64,000 nt of DNA from Typha latifolia (lineage: Eukaryota; Streptophyta; Magnoliopsida; Poales; Typhaceae), in the NCBI GenBank assembly GCA_019914945.1, contig CM034103.1, forward strand, positions 15,156,785 to 15,220,784, given 5' to 3'. Positions within the stretch are counted from its first letter, which is position 1; every line of letters starts with the position of its first letter. Made by a program: the position numbers and the translations under genes. Below are positions 23,664-37,020 of this stretch, piece by piece. The notes below the pieces were generated by a model. It saw nothing but the letters and a program-made list of their open reading frames with translations. It searched no databases and was not told the origin of the DNA.

Positions 23664-24091
23664 TTCAAATATATTCTATCAATTTACTTTATATCACATC
23701 AAATATAATTATTACATACTTATTTTAAAATAAGAATAAATACAAATATAGCTATTACTAAAATTTTATTTTATTCAGAAATAATTTAAAAAATAACTAT
23801 TCTAGAATTGATATTATCTGTAAAGTAAACCAGAACTCAATGTCCTCCATACATACATAACTAATGTATATTTACTTTCATGAATACTCCACCAGTTCCC
23901 AGCCTCTCGAATGGGTCACATGCAGCCGCCTGTAACTTGAAATATAAAAGAATGGCGTTTCTCAAGGGGGAGAAAAAAGGCAAAAGAGAGCCTCACGAAG
24001 ATTCTTACAGATGAAAAGGAAATCTCTCTCATATGCGATATGTGCTAGACCTAAATTTTCTTAAAAATTTATACTAGCACGTCTCTCTGTC

Positions 24092-27000
24092 TTACTGTGT
24101 ACCTACAGTAATGGTGAAAAAATAGAGCTTCAAAATGACAGCCAGAGCCAACTGCAGCAGAAATATCACAGCCACGATAAGGAACCATCGCTCCCCAGCA
24201 GATACGATATGGGCACGAAGGTTGACAGCAACAAAAGTTGCTGACATGAACCCGGCGACGCCAGCAATCACCCATCTGAAGATTTCCACTGGTACAATAG
24301 AGAGGCACTGCGACAAAGAAAAGGTGCTAAAAACGACACAGAAAAAGGTGCAAAAGGAACTGTTTCGCATCGAGACACTTGTATTAACAATATCAGATTG
24401 TTCATTTTTCTAACCTTACATTACATAGTTCCTCTCACATCCACTATATATTTCTATCTCCAGTTCTAACGAAGATGTAACATTCAATTTTTTTAATACC
24501 AGATTAACATCTGATGTAGTATAAAATCTAGCCACTTCAAATGTTACTAAACAATGTGTTTCTACCAAAATTTATATTCATCAGCAACCTTAAAAACATG
24601 CATAAATACATGGACACATTATTTTGATGCAACAGAAGGTTTCCTCTTTTTACAGTGTCAGTAATCATGACAGGATGCTATTTAAACATGTTAAAGCAGT
24701 TTTTGAACGCATAAGCTTAAAATGAAACATTCAATCAACAATGATTTATTCAGAGGATAATAATTTCAAGTTCTGACGAGTGCTCGTGAAGGATATCTAC
24801 AGACTGAAATAAAGAACTCCTGAGAATGAGAACAGCCAAATCATCTGAATATAGAAGCTTCCACCTAACTACTATCATCATATAAAAATGACAAAAAAAA
24901 CATTTCCCTACCCTGCGAAGAATTTTCTTGAGATTCCGATTTTAAATGTCATCAACGAACAGAAGATGTTGTGAAACATTAAAATGTAGCAATAACTCAT
25001 TAAACTATAGCAATAACTCTTCAATGATACTCAGGCACATAGATGGTCATGATTTATCTTAACCACATTGTAGACAAGATTTTAACCGACAACCTCAAAA
25101 GTCAAAACAATACATATGTCATCTATGTGTCATGATTATCGATTGCAAGAGTATATGAGCTATTAATCAGATCTAGCCTTTATTAATTGGTACTGTCATG
25201 GCCAATGCCCGGGGCCTCATGTGCAGCCTCAGCTGCTTGAAAAGAAGTGGGATGAGAACTAGCTAACTAATGTACTCAGACACGAAATAACAGAAAATGA
25301 GAAAAAAAAATAGTATAGCTATAGCTTACCGAGGCTGGAATGAAGACAAACAGGGAGTATCCGTAAAGACACCAAAGTTGAACGAGTCCAGACGGCGCGG
25401 AGAAGTACTTAAGAATGATATATAAACCAAGAGGGACAAAGGTAACATAGCCATAGAATAAACCGGCAGACCAAGTGACCAGGTTGATATCATAGTTCCA
25501 CTCTTTCTTCTGTAATTTGTGCGCCACATAGGTAACAAATGTTCCAATGGCAGCTGCTACAAATATCAGGGTAGTGCATATCCAGAAAGGTCCATATCTA
25601 ACCAAAACATATTAAAACTGTAAGCATATGAGTATAAAAAATTACTTTAGGATGTTCGGCAAGACAAGTGGGATGAATATCTGCAGAAGGACACTGTAAG
25701 AAGATGGCATGAATTTCAAATAAATAAAGGACTCACAAAAATATAGTTAAATTAGAATATCAAGCGTGATCATGCTTTGACTGGTTTATTTTATTAGATA
25801 AGAAAGAACTTTCTTAGTCAGAGTACTAAAAATAACAGCGAGATGGTAAATATACTGATTTCCAAGCTCCAAAGTGCAGCAGCACAGATGACAAACCAGA
25901 CTAGCCACGAGATGAAGGTACAATATAACGAAAATCACCAAATAAAAGAGTTAGTATTACATGAAATACACAAACAGACTAGAAGAAATATAAATGATTT
26001 ATTGAGGAAGATAAGCGCAAGTTCACAGAGTCCTGAAGAATGAGCAGGAAATAGGACTCTTTATCATCTTTCTTAAGTCATTTCCCATATGAGTTGCATC
26101 TCAATCTCAGGCCAACGGTTCGTGCATATATCCCAATCTCTATCAAATTAAGTCAAAAAATATGATAGATGGCCACAAAATGTTTGTAATTATCGCTGCC
26201 CTTGTAACTTTTGTTGATAATGAAAATCTATCAAACAGTATTGTTCTGAGTGCCAGAGCAAAATAAATGGAAATAGAGCTGACAAATAAAGGTAAAGAAA
26301 CGAAATTTGCAGGTTCAATATGCCATGGCATATGCTGCTGACCAATTGATATAGCTATGCAACTAGAACATATGTACCATTCTGCTTGTCAAGAGACTCA
26401 AAACTACGGGTGTGGAACCTAGAATGGTGCAATATTTTTCTAGCCTTACACAAATCTAAGCATCCTAATCTTACTATGCATGCACTAATCATCACTTAAG
26501 TTCTCTCGTCCATCCTATAAAAGTTCACATTTCAATGCGAGATTGTTATTCAATGAGTTCTGAAGTTTAAATCGATTAGTTCTATGAATTAGGGGGATGA
26601 TCGATCATCTCGCATTAACCATTCACCAAACAAAACTATAGTAGCATAACAAAACAATTCATACAGAAATTAAAACCAACAAATAGAGGGGAGGAAACAA
26701 AAACAAGAGCATGAGACCGTAGTACCATACAAGGTAATGCAAGGTATACCACGGATGTATATAGCATTCTACAGCCTAATGACATCATAAAATCATGACC
26801 AAATCTATGCGAGAGTAGATCGATAGAGGAATAGATACGTACAAGTCCGGATTCTCCGACGTCTTCTCATTGAAGGCTCCCTTGAACGGGAAAAGCGAGT
26901 CCTTAATCCGCTCCAATACATCCGAAGTATCTACGTCAAAATAGGGCTTGTAAGCCCCTACCGTGAACCTCCGGAACCACCCGCTCTGCTGTGGCTCGTC

Positions 27001-27477
27001 GGAGCTCCCCTTCGCTGGCTTCGAGAAGGTATCTGCCCGATCCAATCAAAAACTCCAATTCAGATCTCGATCCGGAACACAAGACGCAACAAGAGAAAGC
27101 GATCTAGATCTAGGTATCGTACCATCGGCATCTTGCGGGGGGCGGAAGACCGCGGATATCTTGCCCTGGGCCTGGGAAGGCGGGAAGGTCTGGAGGTTGG
27201 ACTCTGCAATGGTACCAAAGGAAGTAAGAATCGAGAATGGGAACGAGTGAGATCTGAGGAGATGACATGCGGGATCGAGAGGTGAAATCCAAATCCTCAA
27301 ATCCTCACCTTGGAACTTGACGGGGACGTGATCCGGGGAGGAAGCAGCCTGATGAGAGAGAAAGAGGTGAGAAGGAGATCGGAGAGAGGGAAAGGAAGAG
27401 GAGGGAAGTAAGCATACCGGGACGGAGTCGGAGACCTTCTGGTTATCGATGGTGCTGTAGCCACCGCCGGACATCAT
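24092..27477 (-). CDS. Yip1-domain membrane protein (YIPF1/2-like)
   Basis: Six exons on the minus strand: 27418-27477, 27309-27348, 27123-27203, 26843-27032, 25330-25597 and 24092-24307. They give 284 aa, the normal plant YIPF length. The N-terminal cytosolic part MMSGGGYSTID... is Ser/Pro/Gln-rich and ends in WFRRFTVGAYKPYFDVDTSDV, followed by LFPFKGAF. The C-terminal half has about five hydrophobic segments, starting at YGPFWICTTLIFVAAAIGTF. Yip1 proteins bind Rab GTPases and work in vesicle formation and transport at the Golgi and endosomes. Two adjacent ATGs start the frame, and the upstream one is taken. The gene is divergent from the KCS gene, with about 2.1 kb between their start codons. 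Family assignment is firm, but the exact Rab partner is unknown. Confidence 0.92.
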
Positions 27478-27513
27478 CTTCGCTGAGGCTTCTTCTCCAC
27501 TCGGATCGTTTTG

Positions 27514-27515
<2 letters not shown>

Positions 27516-27554
<39 letters not shown>
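27516..27554. repeat. (GA)n microsatellite in the YIPF 5' leader
   Basis: About 19 GA units lie 39 bp upstream of the first ATG, so on the coding strand the leader carries (TC)n. CT-rich leaders are common in plant 5' UTRs. Confidence 0.9.
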
Positions 27555-27556
<2 letters not shown>

Positions 27557-29246
27557 TTCTCTCCAACTCGCTCTGTAAACCAAATTGGTCTGCAAACGAA
27601 GTAAATAAATAAATAAATATATTACGGTGTTAGGGAATAACTAAGGCACGCAAACTTACTGTTGTTCATGAAGTGAACCCCACTAAGAAAGCGGGTTGGG
27701 TTGGGCCGGTGGGAGTTAAAATGGTTTATTGCAGCAATTTTTAAAATAAAAAAAATTGCAAAATTCACCGGAATGAGGAAGCAAACTTGATTTTAGAATT
27801 TACTAGGAATAGGTGCTGAGCTCTTAACTAGTTGTGTTTCTGAGTTTTATGGGTTATTTTATCTTAGTTTGATGTTTATTTCTTCATATTGCGTTAGAAA
27901 TGGAGCTGTTTTCAATATTATTTTTTATTTAAAATCTATCTATCTATCTACCTAAGAAGAAGAAGAAGAAGTAGTTCCAAACAGTTAGTGAAATGCATTA
28001 CTTCGTGACAGGAGGTCATGGCCAATTTATTGAGCGGCGGAGTGCTGGCCCGAGAACTAGTTATTTTGTCTGAGTCTATGAATTAGCCTACGCCCTTTGC
28101 ACTTGTAATCAATGAAATTAAAAATAGAAATAAAAGATGCATTCACTCATTTTCAACTCATTTCATCGGGATCTCGCATGAGTATATAAGTGTAGTAGTT
28201 GAAAATAGAATCTTAACAATGAATTTTAATTTCTCAATTGAAAATGAAGCAGAGAGAACTCAGAGAAGCAAAAGTAGTACGTCTGCCACCAGTAAAATAT
28301 ATAGTCAACACGCATTTGGGGCATACATAATGGAGTGCTCAAATGCCGACCAATACCCTGAAAGATTTCATCTCAATATGTTTATGTACTCACGTTTGTT
28401 AACGATCGAAAATTGTATTTATATTTCTCTCCTCTTTTGTTACTCGCTCTTGTGGAGTTAATTATGAATCAAGAAAACGACCAGCTAACTAAGAATGGAA
28501 CCCACCTTGTTTACAGCTCCCACTCAGTCCGCTATCCTTTCACAATCAACGTTTTTAATAGCTGTATTGTTATTATTATTACTACTACTACTTTAAATGA
28601 AAGCTGTAGCCCAATTTAAAAGTCAATCTGAAGATCTAAACTCAGCACATCGCTTCATTTGAATCTTAGGTACAATGTTGATTGTTTTAATCCTCCCAAA
28701 ATATAAAATTCTCTACTCATTTAAGTCACTTTTGGAGTCTTTTCGATTCTCTATTAGTTTAAGTTTTTAGAGCAGATCACCACGAGTTAAAAATTATCAG
28801 CGAAGCAATTGTGAGACAGCATTTGATGAAATGGATTCTTATATGAGTTATTGGTTGCCATTTTGACTGTTTCATATGAGCATATAGGATCGATTTAAAG
28901 TCATCGACTTACATTTGCGAGTACTTTCGATGCAGACGTGACTGCTGTTCGTATCAGCAACGCACGTCCGTAATCTAAAAGATAAAAACGATGCTGCTTG
29001 AAGAAAAGAAGAAACAACATGCGATGAACCCGAAATACGCGGAAGGCGTTAATTTCCCGGCAGAGGCCGACCGAGAATTCGGTCAAAGCCCAACTGCGCC
29101 GCCAGATTTCAAATAGCTCAGCCTTTTCCCGCATTAATCGTTAAAAACAGCCCCTAGAAAAAAGATGGAGAATTAGTAAACTGGAAGCTAGAAAGAAAAA
29201 AAAAAAAAAAAGAGAGAGAGAGAGAGAGAGAGTTCCTCTTGAGTGC
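27555..29246. other. divergent promoter region between YIPF and KCS genes
   Basis: About 1.7 kb without a supported gene. It includes short runs such as AAGAAG near 27955 and (TTA)n near 28565. ORFs of 60-80 codons here have no recognisable domains. Confidence 0.55.
29196..29232. repeat. A15 plus (AG)11 run before the KCS TATA box
   Basis: A homopurine block ends about 15 bp upstream of the putative TATA box of the KCS gene. GA-rich promoter elements are common in plants, and a regulatory role is only inferred. Confidence 0.8.
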
Positions 29247-29253
29247 TATAAAT
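29247..29253 (+). promoter_or_regulatory. TATA box of the KCS gene
   Basis: TATAAAT lies in a fitting place for transcription to start near 29275-29280. A leader then follows with an apparent 5'-UTR intron at 29331-29616 (AAG/GTTAGC ... TTTCTGCAG/GCC), which leaves a short second leader exon before the ATG at 29650. Confidence 0.6.
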
Positions 29254-29649
29254 CTCTCTCAGATCCTCGTGATCTCTTAACAAATCTTTAGAAGTCTTTT
29301 GGCTTTCTGTGATCGAATTGGTCATTTAAGGTTAGCATTAGGATCCTGGTTACTGCAAAGAAAATTCTAATTTTCATGAGATCTTTTTTTCTGACTTAAT
29401 TGTGTAGACTGCTGTATGATTTTTTTTTTTTTTTTTTTGTTGTGGGTTATATCTCAAGTTCGTAATATCTGCTACAGTTCTTATAGGATTCTCAAATTCA
29501 AAGCTCATTAATCGTGAATGGCTTGCATGCAAATGTATTGGTAGCTAGGAATAACTAATATACTGCAACTGATCTGGGTTTGTGATTATCAAATTAAAAC
29601 TTCTAACTTTCTGCAGGCCTGGTGATTAATTCATTTATCCTAGCTAGAC

Positions 29650-31182
29650 ATGGCTGAATCAAGTGATGAACAGAGATCACAGACTCCATTAATCCAGAAA
29701 TCCTCAAACGATCTCCCGGACTTCAAACAATCCGTCAAACTCAAGTACGTCAAGCTTGGCTACCAGTACCTCATAAACCACGGCATGTATCTCATCCTTC
29801 TCCCCTTCCTGGCCTTCGTTGCCACCCACATCTCCACCTTCTCCTCTCAAGACTTGCATGATCTATGGGAAAGCCTCCAGTACAACCTCGTCTCCGTCCT
29901 CCTCCTCTCCACTCTCCTCGTCCTCTTCTCCACAGTCTACTTCCTCACCAGGCCCCGGCCGGTCTACCTCGTCGACTTCTCCTGCTATAAGCCCGACGAG
30001 AACAGGAAATCCACCAAGGAGATATTCATGCAAAACACCAAGGATCTCGGCGCATTCACCGACGCAAACATCGAATTCCAGAGCAAGATCATCAAAAGGT
30101 CCGGCCTTGGCGACTCGACGTACCTACCGGAGGCCGTCTTCAACGTTCCTCCTACTCCTAGCATAGCCAAGGCAAGAAAGGAAGCACAAATGGTGATGTT
30201 TGGAGCTCTTGATGACCTCTTCGCGAAGACCAACGTGAAGCCTAAAGACATCGACATCTTAATAGTCAACTGCAGCTTGTTTAATCCCACTCCATCTCTC
30301 TCTGCTATGATTATAAACCATTACAAGCTAAGAGGTAACATATTTAGCTACAATCTTGGTGGAATGGGTTGCAGTGCGGGCGTGATCTCCATCGATCTCG
30401 CGAAGGATCTCCTCCAATCTCACCCGAAATCTTATGCTGTCATCGTCAGCACGGAGAATATTACGTTGAATTGGTACACCGGCAATAACCGGTCGATGCT
30501 TCTCCCGAACTGCTTGTTCCGGGTCGGCGGCGCCGCCATTCTTTTGTCTAACAAGTGCACCGACCGGTGGCGGGCGAAGTACCAGTTGCTCCACACTGTT
30601 AGAACCCACAAGGGTGCAGACGACAAATGCTACACTTGTGTGACCCAAGAAGAGGATTCTGATGGAAAGATTGGTGTATCTCTTTCAAAAGATTTGATGG
30701 CAGTAGCAGGAGATGCTCTAACGACGAACATCACAACACTGGGTCCTCTTGTCCTCCCCATCTCTGAGCAGCTGCTCTTCTTTGCCACAATTGTAGCTAG
30801 GAGGGTCCTTAAGATGAACGTGAGGCCATACATCCCTGACTTCAAATTGGCGTTTGAGCACTTCTGCATCCATGCAGGGGGGAGAGCCGTTCTTGATGAG
30901 TTGGAGCATAATTTGAACTTGTCCAAGTGGCATATGGAGCCATCTAGGATGACGCTTTATAGATTTGGGAACACTTCGAGTAGCTCGCTTTGGTACGAGT
31001 TGGCTTACAACGAGGCTAAGGGAAGGATCAAGAGAGGGGATCGGACGTGGCAGATTGCGTTCGGATCCGGGTTCAAGTGCAACAGTGCGGTTTGGAAGGC
31101 TCTCAAGACGGTGAATCCGAAGGAGGAGAAGAAGAACCCTTGGATTGATGAGATTGATGATTTCCCTGTGGTGGTAGCGTAA
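29650..31182 (+). CDS. 3-ketoacyl-CoA synthase (fatty acid elongase condensing enzyme), KCS11-like
   Basis: Condenses malonyl-CoA with long-chain acyl-CoA in the ER membrane, the first and chain-length-setting step of very-long-chain fatty acid synthesis for waxes, cuticle, sphingolipids and suberin. The protein is 510 aa from a single coding exon, with the normal FAE1/KCS length. Two N-terminal membrane segments lie at about 45-62 and 80-100, followed by the FAE1-type domain ([12 protein letters not shown] at 104-115). The catalytic triad is C241 (GGMGCSAGV), H408 (CIHAGG) and N441 (RFGNTSSSS). Their spacing (167 and 33) matches characterised KCS enzymes. The start [10 protein letters not shown] is the first ATG after the 5'-UTR intron. 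The sequence resembles KCS11/KCS4-type members, but substrate chain length cannot be read from it. Confidence 0.95.
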   Translation: MAESSDEQRSQTPLIQKSSNDLPDFKQSVKLKYVKLGYQYLINHGMYLILLPFLAFVATHISTFSSQDLHDLWESLQYNLVSVLLLSTLLVLFSTVYFLTRPRPVYLVDFSCYKPDENRKSTKEIFMQNTKDLGAFTDANIEFQSKIIKRSGLGDSTYLPEAVFNVPPTPSIAKARKEAQMVMFGALDDLFAKTNVKPKDIDILIVNCSLFNPTPSLSAMIINHYKLRGNIFSYNLGGMGCSAGVISIDLAKDLLQSHPKSYAVIVSTENITLNWYTGNNRSMLLPNCLFRVGGAAILLSNKCTDRWRAKYQLLHTVRTHKGADDKCYTCVTQEEDSDGKIGVSLSKDLMAVAGDALTTNITTLGPLVLPISEQLLFFATIVARRVLKMNVRPYIPDFKLAFEHFCIHAGGRAVLDELEHNLNLSKWHMEPSRMTLYRFGNTSSSSLWYELAYNEAKGRIKRGDRTWQIAFGSGFKCNSAVWKALKTVNPKEEKKNPWIDEIDDFPVVVA

Positions 31183-32836
31183 GGTGTTTGTGCTTAATAT
31201 TTGTTAATCTCTGAGTGGTGAACGTTACTGTCTTTCTATTTCTCGTTGTGCTGTTGTTGTCATTACTTTGATTGTCCAATAAGCTGTTTGGATATTTAAT
31301 TGTAAAAAAGATTACAGTGGCTACTTCTTGCTTATAATTAATGATATTTTATTTTTGCAACATTGATATGATCGACCAGTTAAGTATTTTGCACGTAGTG
31401 TTCTCTCCGAGGAGGGGAAATTTAAACTAAGCTTTTTTTCTTTCCAAAACTTGGCTTCCTCTCGCCACGTAGTTGACTGCATGAGAATATAGTAGCAGAG
31501 GTTTTTTTAAAAGCAAGCAGGAAGCCTATGACTATAGCTGGTACGGTCGTGGGCGAAAAAGGACTGGATCGTCGGATTGTTCGAATTAAATGTCTGGGAC
31601 TGGGATACTTGTGATGCATGTGAGAGGAAGTTGTTCCTCAATCCTGACTACTGAGGGATTGAGAACTTTTCCGATCTCTATTGAATTTATACGATATTTT
31701 TCTTTTTTGAGGAAATTTATGATGCATGATTACAGGAATCAATTTATTTATTAAGTCATTGTTCCTTCCCCAGGCGTTTATTCAACGGTAGAATATTCAT
31801 GTGGTTTTACGGTACAAAAATATCTCACCATCTTTCTCAATTAGCATATATAAATATACAGAGCAATGATTCCATTAGTTATTGAAAATAATTTTAATCT
31901 TTTGTTAACTTAAAAGGATATATGAGATATTTTACATATGTGACTAGATTAATTGATAAAAAAAATTAAAAATTAAGTATTTTTTATTGCTTAGTCTTAT
32001 AATTATTTTCTTAATAATAAGAGTGTCAATTTTTATTATTATTTTAGTTTTTTTATAAAAAAATGGATAGCTAAGAAATAAATAAAATATAACTAATTTA
32101 TCCTTATAATTTAGAAAAGTGATCTGATTAATTTTATTCGATATCATTTAATTTCAATTATTCGATTAGGAGAGAGAAATTAATAGCTCTTATTAAATCA
32201 TTTAGCAAATATATATTATATATACTAAACGATGCTGAAACAAGTCCACAGGATTAAGAACTGGCTTCGCCACCAAAAATACTAGTGATAAGATCTCATA
32301 ACAAAAGGTACGGATAGGATCCTCAATTTATACAAGAGTAATACTGAAGAAATATGTTGTTTCAGAGAGTACATGGAGAAAAATTATCCCAGTAAGAATC
32401 TTGAACATTTACAGAGCGATCACATGTTAACTGGGCGTCAAGATTTTGTAGCCATACCAGTTAATCAGTGAAATTCTTCTAGTGCCCACTGGCACAAATT
32501 AAGAACTCATTAAAACAGCTACAGCGAGGAACCACGTCGTACTTATGGAGGCTTTCAGAATGCTATTACCAGTATATCTGGCAATTCATATAATTGAGAG
32601 TAGAATCATGGATTGCTTCATTATAAAGTATACTCAAAGAGGCCTCCAACCATGAACACCACGGAGACTTATCCAGCACAATTAACCAGCAGATCCCACT
32701 TTCCTGATACAAGCACAACACATCCTGATATTTATTTGCCATACAACAACAACAAGAAGCTGTAGATCCTAGCTATTTGGGGTCTGCATGATGCTTTTCT
32801 GACATGAGAAGGAAAATTATTTTAGCACAATTACCT
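31183..32836. other. intergenic region between convergent KCS and RING-CH genes
   Basis: Contains the KCS 3' UTR, very AT-rich DNA (31800-32250) and the RING-CH 3' flank with a small SINE-like fragment. No supported coding sequence is present. Confidence 0.6.
32742..32795. mobile_element. possible SINE 3'-end fragment
   Basis: CAACAACAACAAG is followed shortly by AGCTATTTGGGGTCTGCATG. It resembles the 3' end of Au-type plant SINEs (ACAACA run, then a TTGGGGTCGGCTACATG-like motif). It is recalled from general knowledge, is short and lacks the tRNA-like head, so only a fragment is claimed. Confidence 0.35.
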
Positions 32837-35800
32837 CTAAAGTAGCTTCAGCAACTTCAGACGCTCTTCATGCTCCGGATCCAACTTTGGTGGCGTGTAA
32901 CACCCATGAAGGTCTTCTACCACATATTCCTACAATATTAAAAGGTGGGTTAAAGGCACATGATATTCAAAATAAAAGAGAAGGCAGAAGAAAATCAATG
33001 TTAGAGAGTATTCCTGCCTTGGTAAGCTCCCTTTTGGTCAGGATGTGATAGTGTCTTTGCCAGATCCTTTGGATGGCCATAGTTGCTGCTAGGAAACCAT
33101 AGGCGATTCCAAGGATGGCAAAGACAACAACAAAAATAACGACCAGGGCAAAGCAAGCCTCAATTGAAGCAGGGAAGCAGTCCAGAATACCCCACCCATA
33201 GCAGCAGTTACGGCATCCAGTCATGCAGGGATCATTGTTATTAATTGATGAACAGTGAAGTATCAGTCCAAAAAAGCCAAGCAGCACAAAGAATACTAAG
33301 ACACCTGCAACATTATTCTCAAATCAAATAATGACTAGACAGTGCAAACCATGCAATATGCTTAGCAGGAAATGATTGCCCAAAACATCTGACTTTTCCA
33401 ATTCATAAGAAAATGCTCAATGAATTTCCCAAGAAGAATCATATTTGTCTGGACCTATGCAGTAGTAAAAGGGTATTGGATGCTTTGATAGTATTCGATC
33501 CCAACCATCAGTGAAGCTGTTCCTGAAGCTGCCGTTTTGGTCTAAGAAGTACGCAAAACCACCAATGGTAGCAATGGTCTGTATAATAAAATAAGAAAAA
33601 AAACAGTGCTCACAATTAAATCAGAAATGCTGACCACGTAGACAGCATAGTCACCTTAAGATTAGAAGCCTAAATACATTAATCCATACACACTAACATT
33701 ATTGCATATTCACAAATTTAGAAAATAATGGAACACTTACATACTTTTTGCTATCACAGACTTATCAAGAAATTCAACTACCAACTAACCTAGCAAACAC
33801 AATTTCAAAATTGATGTGCAATAGTTCAACAAGACAGTTACTGGAAACAAACTACAGGCTTTGTTATAAACTGTTCATTACATTATAGATGCAAGGTATG
33901 CAGCTGGAATGTCACACCAGGGAAAAATACTCATGTCCAAATCAATTATCAACAAATTTGTTATACTCCTAACTGAAGATTTGTTGTACTTTAACGGCTA
34001 CTATGGTGCAGGATAAAGCAACTGGACTAGTAGTTCATCCTTCCATTGTTCTAATGGATGCAATCTATTTGTGGCTTGTTAGAATAAATTTTTGAGGCCA
34101 GAATGTGTTCTTTATTTGACAAGGAAATTCAGCCATTTTCATCACCTGTTAATTAATTAATTAATCATCTTATAAGCTAATATATCAGAGTTTAACCATC
34201 AAAGTGATCTGCATCAAAAGATAAATTCGTCAGACAGTTCCCTTACAGTTTGTACAGCTAAGAATACAAGGAGTACATCTCTTGCAACAAAGATCCGAAA
34301 CTTCATTTTACGCCAGGAATAATCTTCCAACAGTTCTACTCGGAGATGGAACTGGGCCTTGCATGTTGTGCAGTGTGAGAAGGCAAAACCTTCCTGCAAA
34401 TATGCAATGTGATATTAAAGATTGAATTGCCAACTAACCAATATAGAATAATTAATAATAACTAAGTGTTTGTAACTAACAAAGATAAAAGTGAATGAGA
34501 CTTAGTTAAGAACAAAGAAAGAACTACCCTCCGTCTCTATCGTGAACCTCATCTTAGTTGATATTAAGCATGATGACCCAACTTAAGTCTCCACAATTTA
34601 CCAAACATGGAGGGGCCATCAGCCATTTTTGGGGTTTTGGCTCGAGGCTCATCCTCGATCTTTATTTGAAAAATATGGCCCAGAGTTGGTGGATGGTTGA
34701 ATATCAGTCATAATGGAAAGTAAAGGAGACTCCCATTCTTGTAACTGTATCAGCAGTCCTCTCTATCAGCTAGAATGCACCACTAATTTGGTGATTGAGA
34801 TTGAGCTGGTACTTGAGAAAATAAGGACCCTTTCCGTCAAGAGATATTATAAAAAGCCTCCATAAACACTATTAGAATAGAGTTGTTTCACTAATTTTAC
34901 ATTGCCTTCAGATCTCAGTACATCCAGTCCCTCAATGTGTTCCCTCGGGAATATTGATGGTTTTCCTTGTAGTGATGTAATCGATATATATCACTTGGCC
35001 ATGCATTAATTTTCTTTTCTATATGAAAACCTTGCATCCAAGATGACTATTTGGATAACAGAAGGGTGGTATTGGTACAATATAGACCCGGGAAAGAATG
35101 TTACCTTCACTGCCCGCCAATGGTCAAGGCATGAACGGTGAACAAATTGCTGAGTGCCTTTGCACATGCAAGGAGATATTAACTCATCACCTACATGAAG
35201 CAACAATAACACTGGTCACTAGCACACATGAAACGGATTGTAAATACCAAGAGTTTATCTGCAGAATAACATTATACAAATTACAAATTACCAAGCATGT
35301 ATTGAACACCAAACAAGTTTTTGTAATAACATTGTAATATAAAGTTCAAACAAATCTATAACACTACATTCTAGAAGTGTCCCATGACACCAAGATTAGA
35401 CTTCCACATTGTTCCTCTTATTTCAGCCATTGCATGAAGCATCCCAATCAGAATACCCTCAACCTTCCTCATTCTGTCTTCCCTTCCTTTTCCTATATTT
35501 CCTCAAGTTTCAACACTAAATCAATAAACATGATCTGACAAATGTACTCCATTAGCATGATATCGGTGACACATGCTTCAGTCAAGATATATTTTACCAG
35601 CACCAAAGAATGACCGCTGTGCAAGGATCATAATTCACCCGTTCCACAATAATAGATGATTCACACCTAAGTAGGTAAGAAAAATAGAGAATCTTTTTAT
35701 GACACAATTTGTGATGTGCTCGTGACATTGCAGGATTTTATGGTATAAACAATTGCCGTGTTGCTCGTGTCAGAGATATAAAATACAATTCTACAATTCA

Positions 35801-36222
35801 TGATATGATTTTTTTTCTCACCGAACTTCATCTCCATAACACGCCATTACCGACTTCCAGTTAAGGAAATACTATTTCCTTGAGCTAAATAAAGAGTAAG
35901 ATATCCGATACATCAGAATTTTGACTGAATAGAAGCAAAAAAACTGCAGCTAAACGCATTAAAATTAGCTCAAACTATATGAATTCACAAAAACCTAATC
36001 GGAATCGGTCGAGATTCCAAAAAAAAAAAGGTTACCAATATCTGAATCGGATTCTAGGCAGATACGGCAGCACGCAGCCGAAGACGCCTCGATTTCCTCG
36101 TCCTTTATCTCACTCGAGCTCCCAATAGACGATTCGGCCTTCTCGGCATTCTTCTGGAGAAGGGGATCCGAGTCGTTCGGATTCGCCTCCTCCTCTCGAT
36201 CCATCTGCGACTCCTTTTCCAT
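32837..36222 (-). CDS. RING-CH (MARCH-type) membrane E3 ubiquitin ligase
   Basis: Exons on the minus strand: 36036-36222, 35105-35190, 34247-34393, 33455-33578, 33018-33304 and 32837-32929, giving 307 aa. The C4HC3 RING-variant finger uses C52, C55, C70, C72, H80, C83, C99 and C102 (CRICLE...CMCKGT...HRSCLDHW...CTTCKAQF) and would recruit an E2 enzyme. Three or more membrane segments follow: VARDVLLVFLAVQTTIATIG, then FYYCIGVLVFFVLLGFFGLI, then ALVVIFVVVFAILGIAYGFL. Family members ubiquitinate membrane proteins on ER or endosomal membranes, and the substrate here is unknown. The acidic Ser-rich N-terminus is typical. The last intron has a GC donor, and a transposon-like insert may lie in the second intron. 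The start ATG is the first in frame. Confidence 0.92.
32930..33017 (-). other. GC-AG intron in the RING-CH gene
   Basis: The exon ends CTTACCAAG and the intron begins GCAGGAATAC. The acceptor is TTGTAG before GAATATGTGG. The join gives RELTKEYVVEDLHGCYTPP, the expected conserved tail. No GT donor keeps the frame. Confidence 0.8.
34540..34990. mobile_element. possible LTR-like insert in the second RING-CH intron
   Basis: This stretch differs in style from the intron around it (less AT-rich, with CCTCGGGAAT and GGCTCGAGGC segments). It holds a TATA-like TATAAAAAGCCTCC near 34850, followed by a transcript-end-like stretch, as solo LTRs often do. Borders and target duplications could not be set, so this is tentative. 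Confidence 0.3.
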
Positions 36223-36645
36223 CCAAACCTATTCAATTTGCACCCGAATCCCTACGATTCCCCGCAGCCCTAAAAATAGCCGAAATTAACCAAGCAAATC
36301 GGATGAAATGAGAAAAATCAAATTGATCCTACCTTCTGAGAAATCTTCGATCGTATGGAGAAAAATTACAATTTTGGGAGGGCTTGAGAAGAGAAAAGAG
36401 GATTTCGATAAGGTGACGACGAGAAGAAGTCAGGACTCGGGAGACGACCATGCTTGGTCTTGCGGTTTTGGTCTCAGGCTAATGCATGCTAACGTGCGCT
36501 AGGCGAGTGCGCACAGTAAGGAGCTTAAAAAAAGCCCGTTCGAACCCGGCCCAATACCATCCCCCATTCGGGCCGGGCTTTATTGGTACCCTTTTCCTCT
36601 ATTGTGAGAGGATTTCATATTTTCATCTTTCCAGACTTTTATCAA

Positions 36646-36694
36646 AGAAAAAAAAAAGAAAAAAAAAGAAAAAAAAAAGAAAAAAAAAAGAAGA
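36646..36694. repeat. A-rich (A7-9 G)n low-complexity tract
   Basis: Five or so runs of seven to nine A are separated by single G residues. It looks like a degenerate poly(A) or microsatellite and may mark an old retroposon tail. Confidence 0.8.
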
Positions 36695-37020
36695 ATCTTT
36701 ACATAGACTTCCCAGTTGCCACCTAGGAATAGAAGACCATTTGGATGAGAACTTTGATAGTGGGTTAATTACACTACACACCTTTAACTAGTATCTTATT
36801 TTTATATAGATTCTAATTCTTCTTATTTAATTTTTTATAATATTTAATCTTGTTAACTATCTAATATCTTTCACTCTCTTGACGAGGTTAATAGAAAATA
36901 TTAAGGAGATATTTAGTTGAGAGCTTTTCTAAATACTGCATTAACTATTTAATCTAAAAATTATTATTTGATTTGGTGTACTAAATCTAAAAAATAATAT
37001 TTTTAAAAAACTAATTAGAC

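Larger units (their letters stand above)
21346..24091. other. AT-rich intergenic region with repeat debris
   Basis: About 2.7 kb without a supported gene. It contains the UGT promoter side, a diverged direct repeat (22635-22755 and about 23060-23205), an (AT)n run near 23518-23537 and a dispersed repeat copy at 23538-23663. ORFs are short and carry no recognised domain. Confidence 0.6.

Noticed and set aside
28219..28461. 80-codon ORF in the YIPF/KCS gap
   Set aside because: Low-complexity translation with no recognised family.
36486..36791. 101-codon ORF over the A-rich tract
   Set aside because: The Lys run comes from the simple repeat, and the frame has no domain.
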